Below, piece after piece: positions 40,333 to 48,552 of a DNA stretch of 64,000 nucleotides. Under the pieces are notes generated by a model. The model was given only the letters and a program-made list of their open reading frames with translations. It did no database searches and was not told where the DNA came from. Position 1 is the stretch's first letter, and each line of letters opens with the position of its first letter. Source of the stretch: Kibdelosporangium banguiense (GTDB lineage Bacteria > Actinomycetota > Actinomycetes > Mycobacteriales > Pseudonocardiaceae); contig NZ_JAGINW010000001.1 of assembly GCF_017876405.1 (NCBI RefSeq), positions 310,001 to 374,000 of the forward strand, written 5' to 3'. Both the position numbers and the translations under genes were made by a program.

Positions 40333-42942
40333 CTAGTTCGAGCTTCCCAAACAGACGAACGGGCGGCGCAACGGATCGATCGCGATCGCGTCGGCCAGTG
40401 CCACAGCGGGTTTCGCGCCCGCGGCGAGGCCGCGGTGGTAGTCGTCCATCGCGGCCGCAGCGGCCTGGTCGCCGACACGGCTCAACGGCGCGATGACCGT
40501 CTGGGATCCGCTGGCCAGCAAAGCACTTGCGAAGCCCAGAGCCTCGTCGCCCGGCCGGATCCGGTTGAGCGCCAGCTCGCATGCGGCCAGCACGACTTGC
40601 CTTGGCGGCTTGGACAATCCCGCCATCTCGTGGGCGAACAGCGCGCCGTCAGCCATCTCCAGCTTGGAGAACAACGCGTTCTCCGGCTCGTGTGCGCCGT
40701 GCGCCGCGATGTGCGCCAACTTGGCTCCGTCCAAGGCTTTCAGCACAGCCGCGACGGTGGCCTGCTGGCCGGAGATCAGTTTGGCCGTGTTGTGGTGCGC
40801 GCCCAGTTTGTCGATCTCGCCCACCGCCGCGGGCAGTCCCGGCGCCCGGACAAGGACTGTCCGGCCTCCCCTTCGAGTGCCTGCCTGCTCGGCCGCCAGC
40901 CATGCCGTTGCCGAAGGCGCGACCACCGTCGGACGCGACAGCAACGAAGGAAGCACACCCCAAGGCACCGCGTAGAGCGATCCAGTTGGCACGATCACGA
41001 GGTCGCGATCACCGATCGACTGCCTCAACGGCCGCACGATCTGCTCGTCGATCAGGTCTGCCTGTTTGCGCGCAGAGGCAGAGACCACCTGTACCAAGGC
41101 CGCCGGCAGATGGTCCGGCGCCAGTGCGTTGAGGTCGGCGTTCAGCATCCGCGCCTGCTCGGCCGCCCGCGTGGCCGATCCCAGACGCACCAGCCGAACG
41201 TCACCGTCGACCAGGACCACGGCGACAAGCTCGTCCTCGGACGCCGCGAAGCTCACCAGCACCCGGCCGTTGAGCTGCTCACCCACATCGGCCAGGCCCG
41301 CGACCGGCCGGGGCTTGCCCCACCGGCCGGTGTGCCAGCCCAGCCGATGGGCTTCGCGAAGCCGTTCGTTGCGGCGGGCGGTCAGTGCGGCAGTGGGGTG
41401 GCCGTCGTGTTGTGCCTGGTGGATCGACTGAGTCAGGCTTCGGACCTCGGCAACTCGCTCGGCCAGCTCCGGATCGTCGCCACCGGCCATCGGCTCGTAC
41501 CGATAGGTCTGCGCTCGTGTGCGCTCAAGCCACTCGAACAGACGTTTCGGGTTCGCACCACGCAGTACCAGCCGTACCGCCAGGTCACCCAGCTCCTGGC
41601 CGTGCGCGGCCGTGCCCGAGACCAGCTCCAGGCCACCCATCCGGTCACGGACCTCGTCCAGTTCGGCCAGCCCGGTCTTGATCTCGCTCAACGCCTTGGC
41701 GGGGTGACCTTGCGCGGCCGCGAGCTCGGCCCGGCACAACCTGCGCAGCATCCGGTGGTCGATCGGCGTGAGCTGCCTGGGCCGCGGAATCTGGTCGACC
41801 AGTTCAGCCGCCCGGGTGAGCTTGCCGCGCCGGATCTCCAGCCGGGCGGCCAGCATCCGGGCCACAGTCGCCTGATCGGCAAGCCGCGGCGCGGACATCG
41901 TTCGCGCTATACGCAACGCCCGCGCCGGCAACGCGGCCGGGATCTCAGGCGAGCGCAAGGCATCCCGCACGTCGGCCCGCAGCCCGATGAGCGCGGCGTT
42001 CGCCACGCACGTCTCGCACCCGAACCTCAGCATCCGCCGCCGGGCCACAGTAGCCAGTTCCCGGGCCAGATCGAGTTCGTCGTTCATCAAAGCGGCAGCG
42101 GCCCGATACATCTCCACGTCGGCCAGATCGCGCGAACCGCTTTGCTGTTCGCGCATTCTCGGCAGGACCTCGTCGAGGTGGCTGCCGGCCTCGTCGGCGA
42201 GCCCCGCGGTGAGCAGGGCCTGGGCCTGGTTGAGCCGCAACAGGGCGGGCACCTCGGTGCCGATGCCGCGGTAGATCTGTTCGCTTTCCTGATAGGAGTG
42301 CAGCGCTGCCGGGACGTCGCCGATCCGCAGCTCCAGCGTTCCCAGTGGCCGTCGGATGTCCGCTGCCGGAGTCGGCAGCTCGTGGCGCTCGGCGAGCTCG
42401 ACCGCCCTCGAGAGATCCTCCCGGGCTCGGCGCACATCACCCAGACGGGTGTAGGCCAGCCCTCGGGTGGACAGGGTGTTGAGGAACGACTCCACCAGGG
42501 GCCTGGGATCGGCGGCGCCGGCCAGGCACTCCTCCTGATAGGCGATGGAGGCGTCGAAGTAGGCGATGCTGTCCTCGTTACGCCCCGCGCCCATCAGCAG
42601 CAGTCCGTAGTTGTGGTCCACCGGCTCGATCAGCTCGGCGCGCACAGCACTGTCCGGGATGCTCTGAATCAGCAGCCGGACGTCGTCCAGCCGGGCCAGG
42701 CCCTCCGCGGCGCCCCGCAGCTCGGAGTCCACGAAGGCCAGTGAACTGGCCAGTCTGATGCGGATACGCATCCACTGGTCGTAGTGCTCGCCGCTGACCG
42801 GGTGCACCGAGTCCAGCAGGTTCATCCCGCGACGCAGTATCCGGGAGCCTTCGCGCTGGCGTGACGAACACGCGGCGTCCAGGCCGGCGCGGTGCAGCTC
42901 GCTCGCCTTTCGCAGGATGTCGGACAGACCGGACTTCGTCAC
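40333..42942 (-). CDS. TPR-CHAT domain protease
   Basis: The 869-residue protein has many TPR helices (about residues 1-430) and a C-terminal CHAT caspase-like domain. The catalytic dyad is present: His748 in HIAAHGAHEPENALFS and Cys788 in VVLAACELALNRI. The CHAT region also includes VIVPTGSLYAVPWGVLPSLL. CHAT proteins cleave specific protein substrates, as in Craspase and gasdermin systems; here no CRISPR or gasdermin gene is near. The nearest partner is a small peptide gene 100 nt upstream on the same strand (43042-43251). I chose GTG at 42942 with AGAAGAG 5 nt upstream. The 3' end converges on the polymerase gene with a 5-nt gap. Confidence 0.88.
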   Translation of the reverse strand: MTKSGLSDILRKASELHRAGLDAACSSRQREGSRILRRGMNLLDSVHPVSGEHYDQWMRIRIRLASSLAFVDSELRGAAEGLARLDDVRLLIQSIPDSAVRAELIEPVDHNYGLLLMGAGRNEDSIAYFDASIAYQEECLAGAADPRPLVESFLNTLSTRGLAYTRLGDVRRAREDLSRAVELAERHELPTPAADIRRPLGTLELRIGDVPAALHSYQESEQIYRGIGTEVPALLRLNQAQALLTAGLADEAGSHLDEVLPRMREQQSGSRDLADVEMYRAAAALMNDELDLARELATVARRRMLRFGCETCVANAALIGLRADVRDALRSPEIPAALPARALRIARTMSAPRLADQATVARMLAARLEIRRGKLTRAAELVDQIPRPRQLTPIDHRMLRRLCRAELAAAQGHPAKALSEIKTGLAELDEVRDRMGGLELVSGTAAHGQELGDLAVRLVLRGANPKRLFEWLERTRAQTYRYEPMAGGDDPELAERVAEVRSLTQSIHQAQHDGHPTAALTARRNERLREAHRLGWHTGRWGKPRPVAGLADVGEQLNGRVLVSFAASEDELVAVVLVDGDVRLVRLGSATRAAEQARMLNADLNALAPDHLPAALVQVVSASARKQADLIDEQIVRPLRQSIGDRDLVIVPTGSLYAVPWGVLPSLLSRPTVVAPSATAWLAAEQAGTRRGGRTVLVRAPGLPAAVGEIDKLGAHHNTAKLISGQQATVAAVLKALDGAKLAHIAAHGAHEPENALFSKLEMADGALFAHEMAGLSKPPRQVVLAACELALNRIRPGDEALGFASALLASGSQTVIAPLSRVGDQAAAAAMDDYHRGLAAGAKPAVALADAIAIDPLRRPFVCLGSSN

Positions 42943-43041
42943 AGGCACTCTTCTATGACAACACAGTCCGTAGCCGAATGGGGCCCGCCTACCGGGGAGA
43001 ACCCGATAGGCGGACGATCACGCGCGGTACACGGGCAAGGA

Positions 43042-43251
43042 CTACTTCGGGCACCCGCCACTGCACATCGGGCCGAAGTGCGTGGTGCCGTCTTCGTGGG
43101 TGTGCGTGGTTTCCGGGTGCTCGGGCTCCTCCGGCTGCACCGGCGGCTCGATGACCGGGGTAGTGGTGGCCGCGTCGGTGGCCAGGCCGGTGGCCACATC
43201 CGTGGTGTGGTCGTCCTCGCCGGTGAACTCGGTCTCGGTGGTCGTCGACAA
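43042..43251 (-). CDS. Small acidic Thr-rich peptide with His/Cys tail
   Basis: This 69-codon gene starts with TTG at 43251, preceded by a strong GGGGAGG 8 nt upstream. The N-terminal part is acidic and Thr-rich (TTTETEFTGEDDHTTD), the middle is Pro/Glu-rich, and the C-terminus is HTHEDGTTHFGPM followed by CSGGCPK. Two Cys and five His at the tail suggest metal binding or a disulfide. I recognise no family. It lies 100 nt upstream of the TPR-CHAT gene and is probably co-transcribed, so it is a candidate substrate or modifier of that protease. It has no signal peptide. Confidence 0.6.
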   Translation of the reverse strand: MSTTTETEFTGEDDHTTDVATGLATDAATTTPVIEPPVQPEEPEHPETTHTHEDGTTHFGPMCSGGCPK

Positions 43252-43456
43252 GTTGATCTACCTCCCCTATTGATCGCCTCTACGCCAGACGGGGACTCGG
43301 GTGTTGCTGTGAGTCCCGGTTCGACGGTTCCCTCAAACCGCGAACGGCCTAATACTGACACAACGGAGCAATGATCGGAAAAGTAATTCACTGCAAGTAG
43401 CTTTCGATAGCTGTTGTCGTGTGACGTACCGCATGGACGGCCGGTTCCCGGGCATG

Positions 43457-43487
43457 CGAAAAGGGGGCCATCCAATTGGACAGCCCC
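43457..43487 (-). terminator. Rho-independent terminator of the fucosidase gene
   Basis: On the minus strand GGGGGC and GCCCCC enclose the palindrome TCCAATTGGA, making a long stem, and TTTT follows. It lies 17 nt after the fucosidase stop codon. Confidence 0.85.
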
Positions 43488-43503
43488 CTACTGCTAGCCG
43501 AAG

Positions 43504-45678
43504 TCAGCCCACGTCAAGGTAGTCGGCGTTCGGTCCGCCATTGGCCGTTGTGGCCGTCGCGCGGACGGTGTTCGTGCCTGCGTTGAGGTTCACCGTTGTT
43601 GTGACTCCCGCATAGCTTGTCCACGCGCCTGTGCCTGGGAAGTCGACATCGCCGACAGCCGCCCCGTTCACTGCCAGGTTCACGGGGCGGTTGTCAGCCG
43701 TACCGTTGGCGTAGCCGAATCGCAGGGTCGCAGGACCCGCTACGGTTGCGGTCACTGTCCATTCGACATAACCGCCGACGGCGTTGGTGTAGTTGACAAA
43801 ACCGGTTCCGCTGAAGCCGGTGTGGTTGGATTCGACCACACCGTTGGAGATCGTCGCGTTCTCGGCCTCGTACCGGGTCGGCTGCGGGCCGGGGTCGCCA
43901 TCAGAACCCGCGTAGGCGGTGCCAATCCAGGCCTCGTCGATGCGCAAACGCTTGTACCGCGTGCTGTCGCTCGACGCCGCGTGCGTGTTCACGACTTCCA
44001 CGCGAACGTACCGCGCGGTGGTCGCCGGTACGTCGATGAACTGCACACCGCGATGACTGGGCAGCGTCCCGGTCTTGATCGCCGACCCCCAGTTCGTCCC
44101 GTCGCTGCTCACGAACACGCGATAGTCCCGGATCCTGGCCGACTGCTCGGTCGACGAGCGCGCATAGCTCACCGAGTCCTCGCGCTGGTTGATGCCGATG
44201 TACTGGATCCGTTTGGCCGAGCCGAGATCGAATCGCAGGGACACCGGCGTGGTCTTGTTGCTGTCCCAATAGGTCAGATAGTTGCCGTCGCCTGCCGCCG
44301 AGGCCGCATGGTCGCTTGTCGAGGCGCTTGCACTCAGCGTGGCACCGCTCAGAATTCCTTCACGTCCGGCGGTCTCCACCTTGAACACAGTGTCGTATTG
44401 GTCCCAGGTGGACACGCCGGTCAACGTGATATTGCCGCCGCTCTGGGTGAACGAGACCGCGGCGCCGGTTCGGAGGTTGGTGACCCGGCTGACCTTGTAT
44501 CCGTTGTCACGAACGCGAAGCGTGCTGCCCGACGGACGGGTCAGGACGTGGATGTAGTGCAGGTTGGGGTTGTTCTTCTTGATCGTGGTCACGCCGTGCG
44601 CGCCGTCGTTGAAGAAGCCAGGTTTGAGGCCGCCGTACATGTAACCGCCGCCCTCGGTGCCGTCGATCGACTCCCAGATCTGGCCGAGGTAGCCGTTGAG
44701 GAAGGTGTTGTAGGCCTCCTGATTGGACGGGAACTTGCCGTTGACCATCGCGGTCTCGGCCATGTTCGACTTCATCGACGAGCCCGAGTTGGTGATGTAC
44801 CGGCCGATGTTGAGCTTGTAGTCCACACTGGAGTTCGAACCGCTGTACCACCAGGCGCCGCCGCTCGGCAGCTTGTAGCAGGCCTCGATCAGACGCGGCG
44901 CGGCGGTGTAGGCGGCCTGCGGATAGTCATAGCTCGGCGACATGCCGGTCTTCTGCTCGTTGCTGATCGTGTCCATGATCGGCGTGTCTTCGTTGTTGTT
45001 GCTGAGCAGGAACTCCGGCCGGTCCTGACGGATTTTCTCGTAAAGCCCGTTTCGTTCCCAGTAGGCGTTGTCGTTGTCGATCCAGAACCCGGACAGCGCC
45101 GGATAGTCCGCCTTCGGGTAGCGCTGCATGACTTCGACGAAGTTGTCGTAGCTGAACTCGCCGAACCCGTCGCGGCCCTGCAGGCTGATGCTGCGGCCCT
45201 TGTAGCTGGAGTAGCCCGACGAGTCGAGCCACTCGTGGCCGCCTTCGTCGTGCCACTGCGGGTCGTCGGTCATATAGACGAGAACCTTGACGCCGCCCTC
45301 GCCTGCCGCCTTGATCAGCTCGCCGAGGAAGTCACGCTTGGTCGCGCAACTGCCCGGGATCTTGGACGGATACGCCCGCGCGTAGCCCAGACGGCTGTGG
45401 AAGGAGGCGAACACCAGATACTGCGAATGCAGCTTCTTGGCCTCGTTGACCCAGTACTGCGGTGTCCAGCCGCCGTTGGTGACGGCCGACTCCCAGGCAC
45501 TGCAGCTGGTGTAACCGGGCGATGTGCGCATCCCCCAGTGCAGGAAGAGCCCGGCCTGCGCGTCGCGAAGCCAGTCCTGACGTGGATGTTGCAGTTCGGC
45601 GGACGCGACAGGCGCCGTGACGAGGCCCGCCACCGCGATGATCGACGTCAGTAGTGCCAAGATCCCTTTGCGCGACAC
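43504..45678 (-). CDS. Secreted GH29-type alpha-L-fucosidase with F5/8-type and CBM6/35-like domains
   Basis: The 724-residue precursor has a signal peptide (SRKGILALLTSIIAVAGLVTAPVASA), then DWLRDAQAGLFLHWGMRTSPG, the GH29 TIM-barrel start. FASFHSRLGY and GFWIDNDNAYW contain the probable catalytic strand (Asp in IDND). A discoidin/F5/8-type domain covers about 455-590 (LRFDLGSAKRIQYIGINQRE) and a CBM6/35-like domain about 600-724 (YEAENATISNG...GYVEWTV). It would release fucose or a related 6-deoxy sugar from plant polysaccharide outside the cell. GTG at 45678 has GGAGGA 5 nt upstream. It is divergent from the GH28 gene, and a broken paralogue lies at 50946-52216. Confidence 0.82.
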   Translation of the reverse strand: MSRKGILALLTSIIAVAGLVTAPVASAELQHPRQDWLRDAQAGLFLHWGMRTSPGYTSCSAWESAVTNGGWTPQYWVNEAKKLHSQYLVFASFHSRLGYARAYPSKIPGSCATKRDFLGELIKAAGEGGVKVLVYMTDDPQWHDEGGHEWLDSSGYSSYKGRSISLQGRDGFGEFSYDNFVEVMQRYPKADYPALSGFWIDNDNAYWERNGLYEKIRQDRPEFLLSNNNEDTPIMDTISNEQKTGMSPSYDYPQAAYTAAPRLIEACYKLPSGGAWWYSGSNSSVDYKLNIGRYITNSGSSMKSNMAETAMVNGKFPSNQEAYNTFLNGYLGQIWESIDGTEGGGYMYGGLKPGFFNDGAHGVTTIKKNNPNLHYIHVLTRPSGSTLRVRDNGYKVSRVTNLRTGAAVSFTQSGGNITLTGVSTWDQYDTVFKVETAGREGILSGATLSASASTSDHAASAAGDGNYLTYWDSNKTTPVSLRFDLGSAKRIQYIGINQREDSVSYARSSTEQSARIRDYRVFVSSDGTNWGSAIKTGTLPSHRGVQFIDVPATTARYVRVEVVNTHAASSDSTRYKRLRIDEAWIGTAYAGSDGDPGPQPTRYEAENATISNGVVESNHTGFSGTGFVNYTNAVGGYVEWTVTATVAGPATLRFGYANGTADNRPVNLAVNGAAVGDVDFPGTGAWTSYAGVTTTVNLNAGTNTVRATATTANGGPNADYLDVG

Positions 45679-45849
45679 GGGGTCCTCCGATGGGCAGATG
45701 GCAGTGCCTGGGCGCGGCGGGGTCCCGGCGATTGGTCTACTCCTTTGCGGGCAGACCGTCAAGAGTCTTCCCCTCCGAGGTCTGTTCCCACTCACAGGTA
45801 CAAATGCCGCTTTATGGGTTCAGATATGACAAAAGGTCGGATCTGTTGC

Positions 45850-45879
45850 TTGACGAGGCCGCCTCAGATGGAGTAGACC
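45850..45879 (+). promoter_or_regulatory. Putative promoter of the GH28-GH105-GH31 operon
   Basis: TTGACG (45850-45855) and TAGACC (45874-45879) have an 18-bp spacer. Transcription would start at the left edge of the inverted repeat 45886-45911. Confidence 0.35.
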
Positions 45880-45885
45880 CTACGT

Positions 45886-45911
45886 ATGTAACCGTTTTCG
45901 CTTGGTTACAT
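45886..45911. promoter_or_regulatory. Operator-like inverted repeat before the pectin operon
   Basis: ATGTAACC (45886-45893) and GGTTACAT (45904-45911) are perfect 8-bp arms around 10 bp. The left side also reads TGTAACCGTTTTC, which resembles a LacI-family operator. The site sits about 50 nt before the GH28 start and 200 nt before the fucosidase start, so it could control both. Confidence 0.55.
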
Positions 45912-45960
45912 TGCAGCAGGGTAGTCAAGCCTTCGCCAGTGCCAGTCGAGGGAGCTTTCA

Positions 45961-47364
45961 GTGGTGAACAGCCGACACAGCCGACGGGACGTCCTTCGCG
46001 GCGTCGGCGCCGTCGCCGGTGGGCTGCTCGCCGGGACGGGTTTCGCGACACCGGCTTCTGCCGAAGTCATGCCGCCGGACCAGTGGAGACTGGTGCCTCG
46101 GATCCTGGCCAGGATCATCCCGCCCACCTTCCCGGCGCGGGTCTTCGACATCACGACCTACGGCGCCATAGGCGACGGCCGGACGAAAAATACCGCGGCA
46201 ATAAATGCTGCGATCCACGACTGCAGCCGAACAGGCGGCGGGCGCGTACTCGTGCCTGCGGGCACCTACCTGACAGGCGGCATCCGCATGCTCAGCGGAG
46301 TCGACCTGCATGTGGCCGAAGGCGCCACGCTCAAGTTCAGCAACGATCCCAAGGACTTTCTCCCTCTTGTGCTGGTGCGCTGGGAGGGCACGCTCTGCTA
46401 TAACTACCAGGCGTTCATCTACGCCTATCAGCAACGCGACATGGCGATCACAGGCTCCGGCACCATAGACGGCGACGCCCCCAACGGGCCGTGGCCGGGC
46501 TGGGGCGCCGGGTCCACGCCGGAGCTGCGCAAGATGGGCGAGGACGGCATCCCGGTCGAACAGCGGATCATGGGCGAGGGCAAACGCATGCGCCCCAACA
46601 TGATTCAGTTCATTGACTGCCGGAACCTGTTGGTCCAGGATGTGTTCCTACGCAACCCCGCAATGTGGACACTGCACCCGGTCTTCTGCACCAACGTGAC
46701 CGTGCGCAATGTCCACATCTACAGCACGAACTCGCAGGGCGACGGCGTCGATCTCGACTCGACGAGCTACGCGCACGTCATCAACTCGCGGTTCAACACG
46801 AATGACGACTGTGTCGTCCTCAAATCTGGTCGGGATGCCGACGGGCGGCGGATCGGCATCCCGACCTCCAACGTGGTGGTCGAACGCTGCAAGTTCTCCG
46901 GCCGGTGGGGTGGGATCACCATCGGTTCGGAGATGTCCGGCGGAGTGCGCAACGCGTTCTGCCGCAACTGCGAGATCAACGCGCCCGACTTCCCCGGGCG
47001 CTACCCGATCAAGCATGCGCTCTACATCAAGACGAACAAGGACCGCGGCGGGGTCATCGACGGCGTCCACCTGCGAAACATCAAGGGCAGCAACGTCGAA
47101 CGCGAGATCCTGTTCGTCAGCATGTACTACAGCGGCGGCGGATCGGGCAGTCATTTCCCGCAGATCAACAATGTCACGGTCGACGGCATGACGATCGCCG
47201 GCGGCCGCAAGGCCATCCATTTTGAAGGGTTCCCCGAAAGCCACATCCGCGGCGTGACGATCGCGAACAGCGAGTTCGCCGGCATCGCGGAACCGAACAC
47301 CATCCGCAACACCGACGACATCGTGCTGCGCAATGTCCGTGTCAACGGCACCGTCCAGGATTAG
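45961..47364 (+). CDS. Secreted GH28 polygalacturonase/rhamnogalacturonase (Tat signal)
   Basis: The 467-residue precursor has a Tat-like signal (SRRDVLRGVGAVAGGLLAG). A beta-helix glycosidase follows from FDITTYGAIGDGRTKNTAAI. The GH28 catalytic sites are visible: SQGDGVDL (about 258-265), TNDDCVVLKSGRD (NDD 281-283) and GITIGSEMSGG (about 318-327). The enzyme hydrolyses galacturonic or rhamnogalacturonan backbone linkages. GTG at 45961 has GAGGGAGC 6 nt upstream. It is the first of three genes on this strand, followed by GH105 (38-nt gap) and GH31. Confidence 0.88.
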   Translation: MVNSRHSRRDVLRGVGAVAGGLLAGTGFATPASAEVMPPDQWRLVPRILARIIPPTFPARVFDITTYGAIGDGRTKNTAAINAAIHDCSRTGGGRVLVPAGTYLTGGIRMLSGVDLHVAEGATLKFSNDPKDFLPLVLVRWEGTLCYNYQAFIYAYQQRDMAITGSGTIDGDAPNGPWPGWGAGSTPELRKMGEDGIPVEQRIMGEGKRMRPNMIQFIDCRNLLVQDVFLRNPAMWTLHPVFCTNVTVRNVHIYSTNSQGDGVDLDSTSYAHVINSRFNTNDDCVVLKSGRDADGRRIGIPTSNVVVERCKFSGRWGGITIGSEMSGGVRNAFCRNCEINAPDFPGRYPIKHALYIKTNKDRGGVIDGVHLRNIKGSNVEREILFVSMYYSGGGSGSHFPQINNVTVDGMTIAGGRKAIHFEGFPESHIRGVTIANSEFAGIAEPNTIRNTDDIVLRNVRVNGTVQD

Positions 47365-47402
47365 CTGACCGCCGCCTTTCCCTGCACTGAAGGGGTCAGG
47401 AA

Positions 47403-48548
47403 ATGTCCCGTCTGAACCGTAGGTCTGTCCTGCTCGGCAGCGCCGCGGCAGCAATCGGCGTCAACGCGGCGGCAAGCCCGGCATGGGCCGCGCCCGACTG
47501 GTCGGTCGAGGTCGTCCGGTCCACAATGGCCCGGTACACGTCGTCCTCTTTAGGCGGTTGGGGTTATACGCGTGGACTGTACCTCTACGGGCAGTACCTG
47601 GTGTTCAAGCGGACTGGTAACCAGTCGTACTTCACCTACATCAAGTCCTGGGTGGACAGGTTCGTCGACGGCAGCGGGAACATCAGCAACAGCTTCAACA
47701 ACCTGGACTCGATGCGGTCAGCCCAGCTGCTGCCGATCCTGCACAGGGAGACGGGCCAGCAACGTTACAAAACGGCAGCAGACAAGCTGCGCAACCGGTT
47801 CAACAGCTATCCCCGTACTTCCGACGGTGGAATGTTCCATGCCACAAGCAAAGTCGGGCAACTGTGGGCCGACGGCGTCTACATGGCGCAGCCGTTCATC
47901 GCCGACTATGCCAAGCAGTACAATCAGACATACGGATTCGACGAGTCCACTCGCAACATGGTCGCCTACTTCACGCATCTGAAGGCGACCAATGGCCTGC
48001 TGTACCACGCCTACGACGCGGACGGGTCCGAGTCCTGGGCCCCGGACCCGGACCGCCACTCGGCCTATCACTGGGCGCGGGCGATCGGCTGGTTCGGCAT
48101 GGCCGCCTGTGACATCCTGGAGGTGCTGCCGGCCGATCACCCCCGGCGCCAGGCCCTGATCGACATCATCAAGCACCTGGCAACCGGCTATCAGCGCTTC
48201 CAGGACCCGGCGACCGGCCGCTGGTGGCAGGTGGTCGACCGGGGTACGACCTCGGGCAACTGGCTGGAGACCTCGGCGTCGGCGATGTACACGTTCATGC
48301 TGTCGCGTGGCGTCGAGCGCGGGTATCTCGACCCGGCGTACAAAGCCGTTGCCAGCAAGGGATACCAGGGTGTGCTGGCCAAGATCTCGCTCGGGTCGGA
48401 CAACCGGACCAACCTGCGCGACATCTCCGAGGGCACGAACGTCGGCAACCTGAGCTACTACTTCGGCCGCAAACGCAACACCAACGACTTCCACGGGCTG
48501 GGTGCGTTCCTGATCATGAACGAGCAGTTGACGCGAACCGGGGGTTGA
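47403..48548 (+). CDS. Secreted GH105 unsaturated rhamnogalacturonyl hydrolase
   Basis: The 381-residue precursor has a Tat-like signal (LNRRSVLLGSAAAAIG). The (alpha/alpha)6 barrel carries the GH105/GH88 blocks GGWGYTRGLYLYGQYLVFKRTG in sections, LDSMRSAQLLPILHRETG, GQLWADGVYMAQPFIADYAK (general acid/base Asp157) and HYHWARAIGWFGMA-type sequence (AYHWARAIGWFGM). It removes the unsaturated uronic residue left by rhamnogalacturonan lyases. Finding a lyase-product enzyme exported here implies that lyase activity exists elsewhere in the genome. AAGGGG lies 8 nt before the ATG. Confidence 0.88.
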   Translation: MSRLNRRSVLLGSAAAAIGVNAAASPAWAAPDWSVEVVRSTMARYTSSSLGGWGYTRGLYLYGQYLVFKRTGNQSYFTYIKSWVDRFVDGSGNISNSFNNLDSMRSAQLLPILHRETGQQRYKTAADKLRNRFNSYPRTSDGGMFHATSKVGQLWADGVYMAQPFIADYAKQYNQTYGFDESTRNMVAYFTHLKATNGLLYHAYDADGSESWAPDPDRHSAYHWARAIGWFGMAACDILEVLPADHPRRQALIDIIKHLATGYQRFQDPATGRWWQVVDRGTTSGNWLETSASAMYTFMLSRGVERGYLDPAYKAVASKGYQGVLAKISLGSDNRTNLRDISEGTNVGNLSYYFGRKRNTNDFHGLGAFLIMNEQLTRTGG

Positions 48549-48552
48549 TCAT

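Noticed and set aside
40324..42744. 806-residue open frame on the plus strand
   Set aside because: Antisense to the TPR-CHAT gene, with no recognisable domain and biased composition.
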